Positions 42,601-50,530 of a stretch of 64,000 bases of DNA are shown in pieces. The stretch comes from Nocardioides speluncae (GTDB lineage Bacteria; Actinomycetota; Actinomycetes; Propionibacteriales; Nocardioidaceae), in contig NZ_QEOO01000042.1 in the NCBI RefSeq assembly GCF_003121585.1, forward strand, positions 1-64,000, written 5' to 3'. Position numbers and translations under genes: made by a program. Positions within the stretch are counted from its first letter, which is position 1. The number at the start of each line of letters is the position of its first letter. Under the pieces are notes generated by a model, which saw only the letters and a program-made list of their open reading frames with translations, ran no database searches and was not told where the DNA came from.

Positions 42601-45144
42601 AACCATCGGCGGGTTGGCCGAGCGCCACTCCGCCGGGACCCGCGGGTACTCGAACTGGTCGACGATCTTCGGGGTGCGCTGGTCCATCTTCACCTGCGGG
42701 TCGATGTCGACGATCTTGGCGACCGACGGCGTCCCGTCCGCGTCGAAGACGAACAGCATGTAGGAGCCCGGAGGGGCGTAGGTCCCGTCGCTCGGCGCGG
42801 TGATCGAGACCGCGTCACCGGTCTGGCTGAACTCCAGGTCCTGGAAGTTCTGGTCGTTGTTGAACCCGTGAGTGACCGAGCCGTTGCGGACCAGGGTGAC
42901 CCGGGAGACCGGGCCGCTGGCCTGGATGTCGAACGCGCCGTCGTACCCGATCTTCTTGGGCGCCTTGGTGATCTCCGGGCGGACGGCGGGCTGCTCGCCG
43001 TCGAACAGGTACGACGGGGAGTAGTACTCGACGTCGGTGTAGTTGCGCGGACCAGGGGCGCCGCCGCCACCGATCATGATCCGGCCGTCGGGCAGCAGCA
43101 GCGCGGTCGAGTGGTACAGCCGCGCGTGCTCGTACGGCGCCTCGAGCGTCGTCCACTCACCGGTGTCCGGGTCCCAGATCTCGGCGTTGGTGACGTAGCC
43201 GCCGTTGCCGTTGTTCTCGCGGCTGCCGCCGGTGACCAGCACGTCGCCGTCGGGCAGCACGGTCGCGGTCGCCCAGTGCCGCTTGAACTGCATCGGGTTG
43301 GTCGCCTCGACGACCGGGTTCGCCGTACCGCCGGTGATGTCGACGGTGAAGGCGGCGCGGGCGCCGTCCGGGCCACCGCCGTTGCCCCACCAGCCGCCAC
43401 CGACCTGCAGGATCTTGCCGGGCCGGTACATCGCGGCCGTCGACGTGGCGCCGACCGGGTTGCCCAGCGTGCCCTGGTTGGCCACGTCGGAGGGGAGCTT
43501 GCCGCGCAGGGTCAGCTCGCCATCACCGCTCGGGTCGAGCTCGAACATCTGGGTGCCGCTGATGTTGAAGAGGTTGCCGCTGCCCGGCGCCACGAAGGCG
43601 CGCGGGTACCACCAGCGGTTCTCGTCCTGGCCCTCGTGGTCACTGCCGCCGTCGCCGTACGCGACCGCACTGGTGGCGCCCTCGAGCAGCTTCCAGCCGG
43701 AGCCCTCGTCCGGGGTGTAGATCTCCGGGGTGTGGACGCCGGGTCCGCCCGGGCCACCGCGGAGGCTGCCGCCCTGGACGACGATGCTGCCGTCGGGTGT
43801 CGTGGTCCCGGTCGGATACCAGCGCGGGTAGTTCATCGGCGCTTCGTTGCGCAGCCCGGAGTTGGTGGAGTAGCTGGTCACGCCGATCGCGGCGTCGTTG
43901 GGGGCGTTGCCGCCCAGGCTGTCGTCACCGCCGACGGTCATCGTTGAGTGCTTGTGTGGGTTCTGCACCTGCATCGAGCAGAACAGGTCGGTGTAGGTGT
44001 TGTTCGGCATCACGCCGTTGTTCACGTTGGCGAGCGTTCGTGGCTCTGCCGGGTCCCACACGTCGATCTCGAACTGGCCGCCCTGGGTGATGCAACTGTT
44101 GCCGCTCCAGTCGTACGGCGTGGTGTCGGTGCAGCCGGTCGACACGCTGCCGAAGGACTGCACCTTGCCGTCGGAGGTCAGCGCCATATTGATCGGCATC
44201 AGCGGCCACGGCGTCACGCCGCTCCACGAGCCGGCCTCGGACTTCGACGGCGGCGAGCAGTCGGCCGGCAGCAGCCCGGAGGCGTAGGCGAGGCCGTTGC
44301 GCATCTGGGTGCGGATGACCGGCTCGGAGTACGCCGTACCCTCGTGGCCCATCGCGCTGTACCAGGACCGGCCGGCGTCGATCTCCTGACACCAGGTGAT
44401 CGGGTGGGAGGTGCCCTGGTGGCCACCGCCGTAGGAGGACTCGTCGGCCTCCAGCAGCGTCCGCACGTTCGCCGCCGGGTTGACGTTCCAGTCGTACCAC
44501 TCGTCGCTGCGGGTGAACTCGGCCGGCAGGCCCTGGGTCAGCGGGTGGCCGGCGTCCTTCACGACGACCCGGCCGGGCCGGATCGCGGGGTTCTCCGGGT
44601 GTCCCTCGGAGACCGCGCCGACCAGGCGGGCGTAGAACGGGCTGACGTCGTGTTCACTCTGGGTGTTTGCCGACCACGCCGCGTAGTGCAGACCGAAGTA
44701 GCCGCCACCGCCGCGGATGTAGGCCTCCAGGGCGGCCCGCTGCTCGGTGTTGAAGAGCACGCCGCCGGTCTGGGCAAAGACGACCGCGTCCTTGGTCTCG
44801 AGGTTCGCGGTGTTGAACGCCGCGGCGTCCTCGGTCTCCTCGATCTCGACGGTCTGGCTGTACTGGTTCCCGAGCTCGGCCGCGAGGTTGCGGACCGCCT
44901 CGCGCGCCTGCACGTGCGACGCGTGAAAGTTCGGCTTGTAGAACAGCAGGATGCGGAGCACGTCGTCCTCGGCGGCGGCGGTCGCCGCCGCCGGCGCGAG
45001 CGACGCGGCGGCTGCGAGCGGCAGCGCTACGGCGAGCGCGATAACGGCCGCGAAGACGTGCGTGGTCAGGCGGCGGAGACGCGCACTGAGGCGGTGGGAG
45101 CCTCTGATCAGGCGCGAGCGGACGGACCTGCGATGCACTTTCAT
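39649..45144 (-). CDS. Giant secreted ThuA / galactose-oxidase-like / LamG protein
   Basis: An 1831-residue exported protein. Order: signal peptide (to about 58); ThuA-like domain (60-295); galactose/glyoxal-oxidase kelch propeller with DUF1929-type end domain (305-830); a carbohydrate-binding-like module; LamG-like domain; Ig-like; second LamG-like domain; VCBS-like repeat (SYSTDEGQELTVPAPGVLDN); and C-terminal Ig-like modules. All copper-radical residues are visible: Cys389 (DLFCS), Tyr443 (PRWYPT), Tyr677-His678 (RLYHSTA) and His759 (VTHGFNND). It probably oxidises sugars or aldehydes to make hydrogen peroxide at a polysaccharide surface. ATG 45144 has AGGTGAT nine bases upstream and starts directly at the signal peptide; the open frame continues upstream without coding support. 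Confidence 0.85.
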   Translation of the reverse strand: MKVHRRSVRSRLIRGSHRLSARLRRLTTHVFAAVIALAVALPLAAAASLAPAAATAAAEDDVLRILLFYKPNFHASHVQAREAVRNLAAELGNQYSQTVEIEETEDAAAFNTANLETKDAVVFAQTGGVLFNTEQRAALEAYIRGGGGYFGLHYAAWSANTQSEHDVSPFYARLVGAVSEGHPENPAIRPGRVVVKDAGHPLTQGLPAEFTRSDEWYDWNVNPAANVRTLLEADESSYGGGHQGTSHPITWCQEIDAGRSWYSAMGHEGTAYSEPVIRTQMRNGLAYASGLLPADCSPPSKSEAGSWSGVTPWPLMPINMALTSDGKVQSFGSVSTGCTDTTPYDWSGNSCITQGGQFEIDVWDPAEPRTLANVNNGVMPNNTYTDLFCSMQVQNPHKHSTMTVGGDDSLGGNAPNDAAIGVTSYSTNSGLRNEAPMNYPRWYPTGTTTPDGSIVVQGGSLRGGPGGPGVHTPEIYTPDEGSGWKLLEGATSAVAYGDGGSDHEGQDENRWWYPRAFVAPGSGNLFNISGTQMFELDPSGDGELTLRGKLPSDVANQGTLGNPVGATSTAAMYRPGKILQVGGGWWGNGGGPDGARAAFTVDITGGTANPVVEATNPMQFKRHWATATVLPDGDVLVTGGSRENNGNGGYVTNAEIWDPDTGEWTTLEAPYEHARLYHSTALLLPDGRIMIGGGGAPGPRNYTDVEYYSPSYLFDGEQPAVRPEITKAPKKIGYDGAFDIQASGPVSRVTLVRNGSVTHGFNNDQNFQDLEFSQTGDAVSITAPSDGTYAPPGSYMLFVFDADGTPSVAKIVDIDPQVKMDQRTPKIVDQFEYPRVPAEWRSANPPMVVDVAPGNGRMAPWAVDSQVQLMRGAAPTNGGLGLTGYHVALGKSGSLERRISGLDPGREYRVSLRYARDSRSPAADGPATADLSIGSLDTTITADADRPSQSGRAITFGTFVGTFTASARSETLRLAGPGSGGGLVVDDLVVIASDPSLEDVPVHYEFSEGEGTSAANTGTESAVGAASLTGGTGWTDDGVYGKGLNLPGGDRANAVDLPDDLLKDETDFSTSFWVRPDALTNWAGLFHIGNGESGFFQLQTRTQTAGNTGLAATFKAPGAALQERVYGSGSTDLTVSEWNHVVFTRTGATGTLYLNGEQTASRTDLTIDMSDIGTTVDNWLGRNGFPDAAFDGLMDDVRVYRSAISADNVSALYDEGSALRTTTTVTVDPASPSPFAEPVTVSATVAAASGTAPAGTAELWVDGARSGDGVPLAAGQASFPELTLSPGPHQIEVRYLAADGWRDSQASLTHTVQRPPPGEGVPIHYTLDEGQGSTAANTGTDSSVGPATLTGATTWTASGQYDGGISLPGGSSGSGNQVELPDNIQAGMDEEFSVSIWARPDALPNWVPLLQIGSSTDTFFLLQSSTQASGATGFAATFKAPGTPGSAQERLVLGQGNDLPLNEWTHVVFTMSGGTGKIYFDGELQATRNDFSIGIGDVGVDGNTTANLIGGTSWPDPRFDGLVDDFRMYGYELTAEQVTELHENPFPNAAPAGGADSYSTDEGQELTVPAPGVLDNDTDADGDGLTATGATQPAHGQVELGADGSFSYTPDAGFSGTDTFTYKASDGTAESPPVTVTITVEAAPEPTPTTLSGTAPSFRYGERGKVSVSIRPTTATGKVEVRKGTKLLASGTLAAGKVTITLPPRSLAPGSHLLTLRYGGDASHAASTKTVRVTVRKARPTLSAAVPKEVQRGQRATVKVAVRAPYGVPVSGKVRVSFAGRAVTGWLGATDRVTLRLPRATRAGYFQVRIAYLGSGYLEPASKSVYLRVRR

Positions 45145-45261
45145 CTGGTCGATCACCTGTCTCGGGTGGGTGCTGGGCGGGACTGCTGAGCTGACGCAGT
45201 TGGGCCCCCGACCCTCGTACGGTATGGCGCCTGTCACACGAATACAAGAACTCAGAACAGA

Positions 45262-45300
45262 TTCATGAACAACTAGGATGTTCAGTTCATGTTCATGAAC
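45262..45300 (-). promoter_or_regulatory. Paired TTCATGAA palindromes in a promoter
   Basis: TTCATGAA (45262-45269) and GTTCATGAAC (45291-45300) are perfect palindromes with centres 30 bases apart, about three helical turns, with a further GTTCAGTTCATG between them. They lie about 120-155 bases upstream of the secreted oxidase start and are the likely operator of that gene. The regulator is not adjacent. Confidence 0.5.
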
Positions 45301-45506
45301 CGACTGTCGGCGCGACCACCCGCGGTCAGATCCCCTGGTCGACTCGAACTTCCGGTGGCTTGAGTAGTGCCAGTCATCTAGTGAGGCTTCGCCTCTGACC
45401 GTCGGGTCTCCGGCCGGGCGCGTCCGGGCCATGGTCTCGGTGAGCGGCCGGACAGCGTATGCCATGGGCGTCGACATCGAGGCCGGTTGGTCCGCGGATA
45501 CCGATT

Positions 45507-45530
45507 TGTACGTACAGGCCTGTACGTACA
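45507..45530. promoter_or_regulatory. Perfect 24-bp TGTACGTACA palindrome
   Basis: TGTACGTACA is followed by GGCC and TGTACGTACA, making 24 self-complementary bases, with CCGGTT (45483-45488) and AACCGG (45532-45537) arranged inversely outside. The form is typical of a TetR- or GntR-family operator. No intact regulator gene is next to it. On the minus strand it lies about 33 bases before an ATG (MSTPM...), so it may have served a gene now lost. Confidence 0.45.
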
Positions 45531-45629
45531 GAACCGGCCACGTCGCAACCCCCAAAGGGGCAACAGCCTCGCCGGCGCTGGCGGCGCGCCCGGCCGTCGC
45601 CATGACCGACTTCTAGTAGCCGAGGGTCA

Positions 45630-45812
45630 CTAGTGGTCATCAGGTCTGGCGGCGGCCAGTACCTGCAGAATGAGCGAGCGTGCGTCCGCGCCGTAGACGG
45701 CGGCGCGAGCGAGGTCGTCGAAGACGCGCGCGTAAGTGTCAAGCTCGCTCGGGTCGGAGATGTGGAGCTCGGCGGTGAAGGTCTCCACGCGCACCAGTCG
45801 GCGGTCGAACAT
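45630..45812 (-). pseudogene. Remnant of a Scr1/DUF5753-type XRE regulator
   Basis: The 60-residue frame MFDRRLVRVETFTAELHISD ... LDTYARVFDDLARAAVYGAD ... ARSLILQVLAA matches the extreme C-terminus of actinobacterial XRE regulators with a DUF5753 domain (typical ending: V.VET.TGxLY, YRRVFDxLRAAALS). The roughly 230 upstream residues, including the DNA-binding domain, are absent from the preceding sequence. It is most simply a 3' fragment left after deletion. Confidence 0.6.
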
Positions 45813-46199
45813 CTTGAACCCGTGTATCGGCGTGGCCGCCCGAGCCTAGACAAACGTTGCTCCACCAGGAAGAAGTTTGCTCAAGTTTGCTCCAGCGACT
45901 GCCTAACCGGACTGGATTGGCAAGGCGTCGCAACCTCCTTCCGAACTCGGTCCAACGCTTCCTAGCGTGCCGATCTGTAGCCATACGGCCACCGGCGCCG
46001 GTGGCGTGGGGTGACCGAGTCCCTGCGCCACTGGGCCGTCCACCAACAGATTGTCGAGCCGTGCCCCTGACCGCGAACCTGTTGCCGCCGCTACCCATGC
46101 GACGACTCGCGTACGTCGTCGCGCTGGATCGAGGTCTCCGTATCGCCGGCAGGCCGCTGCCGTTCGGCAGCAGCCTGCCCAGCGACGCCGACCACGAAC
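45813..46199. other. Non-coding or degraded stretch
   Basis: No frame here has credible domain content on either strand. A short direct repeat AGTTTGCTC occurs twice near 45880. It lies between two gene remnants and looks like decayed sequence. Confidence 0.4.
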
Positions 46200-46370
46200 T
46201 TCGCGGCCTCGGCTATCGACGCCTCGACAGTTGGGCAAGCGTCGAGGGTCACTGGCGGTGCGACGTGCAGCCAACCGCTTGGGCCGACGTTTGATTGGTG
46301 CGACGCACGGCGCCAGCAGCTCGAGATAGGCCTCCGGGAAGACGACCAGGTCAGCGTTGCGACCGGGCAC
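46200..46370 (-). pseudogene. Scrambled nitrilase-like N-terminal fragments
   Basis: Just below the kdgK stop the minus strand reads GRNADLVVFPEAYLELLAP, resembling the ADLVVFPEAF segment with the catalytic Glu of carbon-nitrogen hydrolases. About 60 bases further, in another frame, HVAPPVTLDACPTVEASIAE resembles the very first strand and helix of the same family (QAAPVxLDxxATVEKAxxLI). The pieces are in reverse order and nothing of the rest of the enzyme follows. This suggests a rearranged remnant; the match is by eye only. Confidence 0.35.
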
Positions 46371-47370
46371 TGCCGCCGTCGGCGAGTGCCTCGACCTCGG
46401 CCAGGCTGGCCATCGAGGTGTCGCCCGGCGTGGTCATCGCGAGTGCGCCGTGAGCCGCGCCGAGCTCGACGCAGCGCTGGAGGTCCTCCCCCGCGAGCAG
46501 GCCGTGCACCAGCCCGGCGACGAACCCGTCGCCGCCACCGACCCGGTCGAGGATGTCCAGGCGGTCCCGCGCGACCGAGGCCACATCTCCGGTCTCCTGG
46601 GACCAGGCCACGCCCTGCCAGTCGTTCGCGCTGGCGGTGTGCACGGTACGGCGGGTGGTCGCGATGAGCCGCAGCTGCGGCAGGCCGTCGGCGATCTCGT
46701 CGGTGAAATCGGACCGGTTGCCGACCATCACGTCGACGTAGCGGGCCAGCCGCGAGTTGACCTCGCGGGCCCGGTCCGGCCCGCCGCTGTCTGCCCACAG
46801 GCTCGGGCGGTAGTTGGTGTCGTAGGAGACCACGGTGCCATGGGCGCGGGCGGCGGCCAGCGCCTCCTCGGCCACCTCGGCGGTCGTATCCGACAGGCCC
46901 GCGAAGATGCCGCCGGTATGCAGCCAGCGCACCCCGCGCCGGCCGAAGAGATCGGCCCAGTCAACGACGCCGGGGGCGAGCTGGCTGACCGCCGTACCGG
47001 CGCGGTCGGAGACGCCGAGCGCCGGCCGCACGCCGTACCCGCGCTCGGTGAAGTTCAGCCCGTTGCGCGCCCGCCGGCCGATGCCGTCGAACTCCGCCCA
47101 GCGGATCAGCGAGGTATCGACGCCGCCCTGCCGGACCAGGCTCTCGACCAGCCGGCCGATCTCGTTGTCGACGAGGGCGGTGACGACCCCGGTACGGCGC
47201 CCGAAGACGCTGCTGAGCGCGCGGGCGACGTTGTACTCGCCACCGCCTTCCCAGACCTCGAAGCGGCGCGCAGCGCGGATCCGGCTCTCCCCCGGATCCA
47301 GCCGGAGCATCACCTCGCCGAGGGCGACCAGGTCGTACTCGCACTCGGCGGACGGACGGAGCTCAATCAC
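46351..47370 (-). CDS. kdgK: 2-dehydro-3-deoxygluconokinase (PfkB family)
   Basis: A 339-residue PfkB-type sugar kinase. DLVALGEVMLRLDPGE is the N-terminal family motif and WEGGGEYNVARALS the substrate-binding GG region; DRVGGGDGFVAGLVHGL is the ATP-site/catalytic-Asp motif. It would phosphorylate 2-keto-3-deoxygluconate to KDPG. GTG 47370 is taken because AGGAG is seven bases upstream and it overlaps the eda stop as GTGA. Placement after eda, kduI and kduD identifies the substrate better than sequence alone. Its 3' end overlaps the nitrilase-like remnant slightly. Confidence 0.88.
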   Translation of the reverse strand: MIELRPSAECEYDLVALGEVMLRLDPGESRIRAARRFEVWEGGGEYNVARALSSVFGRRTGVVTALVDNEIGRLVESLVRQGGVDTSLIRWAEFDGIGRRARNGLNFTERGYGVRPALGVSDRAGTAVSQLAPGVVDWADLFGRRGVRWLHTGGIFAGLSDTTAEVAEEALAAARAHGTVVSYDTNYRPSLWADSGGPDRAREVNSRLARYVDVMVGNRSDFTDEIADGLPQLRLIATTRRTVHTASANDWQGVAWSQETGDVASVARDRLDILDRVGGGDGFVAGLVHGLLAGEDLQRCVELGAAHGALAMTTPGDTSMASLAEVEALADGGSARSQR

Positions 47371-47987
47371 CGTGACGCTCCTACCGCGGCCGCGCACAGC
47401 GCCGCCACCTCGTCCCACCGCCCGGCGTCCAGCAGCGCAGCCGCGACCATCCAGCTGCCGCCGACCGCGGCGACCGCGGGGTGGGCGAGGTACGCCGGCG
47501 CGCTCTCGGCCGTGATCCCGCCAGTGGGGACGAACCGCAGGTGTGGGAACACCGCCGCCAGCGCCCGGATCGCCGGCAGTCCTCCGCTCGGCTCGGCGGG
47601 GAAGAACTTCAGCAGGTCGAGGCCGAGGTCCATCGCACGCATGATCTCCGATGCGGTGGTCACACCGGGCACCACCGGCAGGCCGAGGTCCGCGCAGCGC
47701 TCGACCACCTCCACGCTCAGTCCCGGCGAGACCACGAACCGGGCGCCGGCATCATGGGCCTGATCGACCTGGCGGGCGGTGAGCACCGTGCCCGCGCCCA
47801 CGAGCAGCTCGCCGTTGCCGGCCAGCCGGCGCAGGACGTCGGCGGCGTACGGCGTCCGGAAGGTCACCTCGGCGACCGGGAGGCCGCCGGCGACCAGGGC
47901 CGCACCGAGGTCGTCGGCCCGGGCGACATCGTCCAGGACGACGGCCGGGACGACTCGGTGCGGCCCCAGAACCTGGGACGGTCTCAT
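47367..47987 (-). CDS. eda: KDPG aldolase
   Basis: A 206-residue class I aldolase of the KDPG/KHG family, cleaving 2-keto-3-deoxy-6-phosphogluconate to pyruvate and glyceraldehyde-3-phosphate. The Schiff-base Lys is in LLKFFPAE; the proton-transfer Glu is in PVAEVTFRTP; GAGTVLTARQVDQAHDAGA and RFVPTGGI are the other barrel motifs. ATGA overlap with the aldehyde dehydrogenase and GTGA overlap with kdgK place it in one translated chain. Confidence 0.92.
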   Translation of the reverse strand: MRPSQVLGPHRVVPAVVLDDVARADDLGAALVAGGLPVAEVTFRTPYAADVLRRLAGNGELLVGAGTVLTARQVDQAHDAGARFVVSPGLSVEVVERCADLGLPVVPGVTTASEIMRAMDLGLDLLKFFPAEPSGGLPAIRALAAVFPHLRFVPTGGITAESAPAYLAHPAVAAVGGSWMVAAALLDAGRWDEVAALCAAAVGASR

Positions 47988-49474
47988 CGCAGCTCGGCGA
48001 TGACCGTCTTGAGCTCGGTGTAGTCGTCGAGCCCGAACGAGCCGAGCTCGCGGCCCCAGCCGGACTGCTTGAACCCGCCCCGCGGCAGGGTGACGTCGTC
48101 GGCGTGCCAGGTGTTCAGCCAGACCGTGCCTGCCCGCAGCTTGCTCCCGACCCGGTGGGCGGTGCTGACGTCGCGCGACCAGACGCCGGCGGCCAGGCCG
48201 TAGACCGTGTTGTTGGCCGCCGCGACGACCTCGTCCTCGGAATCGAAGGGAATCGCGGTGATGACGGGTCCGAAGATCTCGTCGGTCTGGACCGCCATCT
48301 GCTCGGTCACGTCCGTGATGAGCGTCGGCGAGAAGAAGTAGCCGCGGTCCGCGGCCGGCCCGGCGCTGCCCGCGGCGAGCGTGGCGCCGTCGGAGACCGC
48401 GCCACGGACATAGCCCATGACCTTCTCGTGCTGCTCCTGCGAGACAAGCGGCCCCATCGTGGTCGCCGGGTCGAATGCGTCGCCGATCTTGATGGCCTTC
48501 GCCGCCGCGGCCACGCCCTCGATCACCTGGTCGAACACCTCGCGCTGGACGTAGAGGCGCGATCCGTTGACGCAGCACTGGCCCTCGTTGAAGTAGCCCG
48601 CCAGGGTGGCGCCGGCGATCGCGGCGTCGAGGTCGGCGTCGGCGAAGACGATGTTGGGCGCCTTGCCGCCGAGCTCGAGCGAGACCTTCTTGAGGTTCTT
48701 CGAGGCACCGGCGGCGATCTTCTTGCCAACCTCGGTGCTGCCGGTGAAGGCGACCTTGTCCACGCCCGCATGGTCGACCAGAGCAGCACCCGCGTCCCCG
48801 AACCCGGGCAGGACGTTGACGACGCCGGCCGGGAGACCGGCTTCCAGCAGCAGCTCGCCGAGACGGAGCGCGGTGAGCGGAGTCTGCTCGGCAGGCTTGA
48901 GTACGACGGTGTTGCCCGCCGTGATCGACGGGATCACCTTGAAGGCGGCCATGGTCAGGGGGAAGTTCCACGGCACGATGCCGGCGACGACGCCGATGGC
49001 CTCGCGGCGGGTGTAGGCGTGGAAGTCCCGGCCGGGCACCGACATCGGAATGGTCGTGCCCTCCATCTTGGTGGCCCAGCCGGCGAAGTAGCGGAACAGC
49101 TCGGCGGCCACACCGACGTCACCCCGGGCGGACGCAACGCTCTTGCCGTTGTCCAGGGACTCGAGCTGTGCGAACTCCTCGCCGCGCTCGTCGATCAGGT
49201 CGCCGATCCGCCACAGCAGGTGCGAGCGATCGCGCGGAGTCATCCTCGACCACGGCGAGCCGGCCTCGAACGCGGTCCGGGCGGCCACGACCGCACGGTC
49301 GGCGTCGACCGCGGACGCCTGGGCGACCTGAACGAGCACCTCCTCGGTCGCGGGATTCACCGTCGCGAAGGTCTGGCCGTCCTTGGCGTCCACCCACTCG
49401 CCGTCGATCAGCAGCTGCTTGGGAGACGAGAGGAACGAGGAGACGGCGGGCAGGAGGTGGGAGTTCTCGGACAT
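47984..49474 (-). CDS. NAD(P)-dependent aldehyde dehydrogenase
   Basis: A 496-residue ALDH-superfamily enzyme of normal length. VPWNFPLTMAAFKV and the cofactor loop FTGSTEVGKKI are present, as are the general-base Glu in LELGGKAPNIV, the catalytic Cys in NEGQCCVNGSR and EIFGPVITAIPF. It oxidises an aldehyde to an acid. In this operon an aldehyde such as a sugar-acid semialdehyde is a reasonable substrate, but the sequence does not specify it. GGAAGG lies six bases before ATG 49474, and its stop overlaps eda. Confidence 0.9.
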   Translation of the reverse strand: MSENSHLLPAVSSFLSSPKQLLIDGEWVDAKDGQTFATVNPATEEVLVQVAQASAVDADRAVVAARTAFEAGSPWSRMTPRDRSHLLWRIGDLIDERGEEFAQLESLDNGKSVASARGDVGVAAELFRYFAGWATKMEGTTIPMSVPGRDFHAYTRREAIGVVAGIVPWNFPLTMAAFKVIPSITAGNTVVLKPAEQTPLTALRLGELLLEAGLPAGVVNVLPGFGDAGAALVDHAGVDKVAFTGSTEVGKKIAAGASKNLKKVSLELGGKAPNIVFADADLDAAIAGATLAGYFNEGQCCVNGSRLYVQREVFDQVIEGVAAAAKAIKIGDAFDPATTMGPLVSQEQHEKVMGYVRGAVSDGATLAAGSAGPAADRGYFFSPTLITDVTEQMAVQTDEIFGPVITAIPFDSEDEVVAAANNTVYGLAAGVWSRDVSTAHRVGSKLRAGTVWLNTWHADDVTLPRGGFKQSGWGRELGSFGLDDYTELKTVIAELR

Positions 49475-49534
49475 GGGGAGCCTTCCGTGGGTCAGGGTGC
49501 GAGGTCGGTCGTGGTTCTGGGTCTCGGGCCGGGG

Positions 49535-50530
49535 CTACTTGATGATCAGCACCTTCGAGCGGTCGAGGGTGAGGGCGACGGCGGCGACGATGATCGCGCC
49601 GTACAGGATCTGCTCCCAGGCCGACGGCACTCCGACGATCGGCAGCCCGACCCGGAGCAGGGTGACGACCAGGGCGCCGGTCAGGCTCCGCCACAGGCTG
49701 CCGTGCCCGCCGGTGATGGCGGTGCCGCCGACCACGATCGCGGCGACCGCCGGCAGCAGCAGGTTGTCGGCCATCGACGGGTTGCCGCTGAAGTTGCGCG
49801 AGACCAGCATCACCGCGGCCAGGCCGGCGCAGGCGCCCGAGACACAGAAGGCGCCGATCTTGACCAGGTCGACCGGGATGCCGGCCAGCCTCGCGGCCGA
49901 CTCGGAGTAGCCGGTGGCCCGGACCCAGCTCTGGAGCGGGGTCGCCTTGATGACCAGTGAGATCGCGACCACCACGATGACCGCGACCGCGACCGACATC
50001 GGGATGTAGGTGGCGACGTACAGGTTCAGCCAGCTGATCGCGGAGTCGTCGACAACCGGCACCGTGCCGGCATCGGAGACCACCAGGGCGACCGCGGAGA
50101 AGATGCTCATCCCGCCGAGCGTGACGATGAACGACGGGATCCGGAGCAGCACATGCGCCGCTCCCTGTACGGCGCCGAACAGCGCCGCGACACCGATAAC
50201 GGCCGGGGTGGCGAACGCGCCGAGGTCCGGGAGCCACAACGCGAGGAAGACCGTGGACAGCGAGGCCATCGCGGCAATCGACAGGTCGATGCCGCCGCAG
50301 AGCACCACCAGCGTCGCGCCCGCCGCCAGCACGATCAACGGCGCCGCGGTGAACGCCGCCGCGGTGAGGCTGCGCCGGGTCAGGAAGTCCGGGTCGGCGA
50401 TCGTGAGCGCGGTCAGCAGCGCCAGCAGCGCGATGACCGGCATGAACGACGTGAGCCGGTCGGCGAGGCTGGGGCCGCGCCCCACCACGACGGGCTCGGC
50501 CATCGGCTTGACCGTGACGGGCGTACTCAC
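49535..50530 (-). CDS. Ribose-type ABC transporter permease 2
   Basis: A 331-residue polytopic permease of the RbsC/CUT2 family, with 8-10 helices. TLVVLCGGIDLSIAAMASLS is the family signature, followed by VPSFIVTLGG-type and LLLPAVAAIVVGGTAITGGH segments. GTG 50530 overlaps the ATPase stop as GTGA. With the second permease at 52086-53108 it likely forms a heterodimeric channel. Context indicates import of a uronate or related sugar acid. Confidence 0.88.
   Translation of the reverse strand: MSTPVTVKPMAEPVVVGRGPSLADRLTSFMPVIALLALLTALTIADPDFLTRRSLTAAAFTAAPLIVLAAGATLVVLCGGIDLSIAAMASLSTVFLALWLPDLGAFATPAVIGVAALFGAVQGAAHVLLRIPSFIVTLGGMSIFSAVALVVSDAGTVPVVDDSAISWLNLYVATYIPMSVAVAVIVVVAISLVIKATPLQSWVRATGYSESAARLAGIPVDLVKIGAFCVSGACAGLAAVMLVSRNFSGNPSMADNLLLPAVAAIVVGGTAITGGHGSLWRSLTGALVVTLLRVGLPIVGVPSAWEQILYGAIIVAAVALTLDRSKVLIIK

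Larger units (their letters stand above)
45145..45629. other. Gene-free stretch upstream of the giant secreted-protein gene
   Basis: No convincing coding frame. It holds the less GC-rich promoter region of the secreted-protein gene (45230-45300) with TTCATGAA palindromes, and a perfect 24-base palindrome at 45507-45530. Just below that palindrome the minus strand has a frame beginning MSTPMAYAVRPLTETM that runs open into the downstream gene. It resembles a gene start, but no family match or ribosome site supports it. Confidence 0.5.

Noticed and set aside
39331..43947. A 1538-codon plus-strand open frame opposite the secreted oxidase gene
   Set aside because: It is the antisense of a gene with intact catalytic residues and shows only Arg/Val/Gly-rich low-complexity sequence without motifs.
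45145..45603. An N-terminal extension of the secreted oxidase starting near 45603
   Set aside because: The extra 153 residues contain no signal peptide and run through the operator-like palindromes; the start at 45144 puts the signal peptide at the N-terminus.
46091..46798. Minus-strand frame overlapping kdgK and the region downstream
   Set aside because: Within kdgK it is an out-of-frame shadow; only its end has weak nitrilase resemblance, recorded as a remnant.
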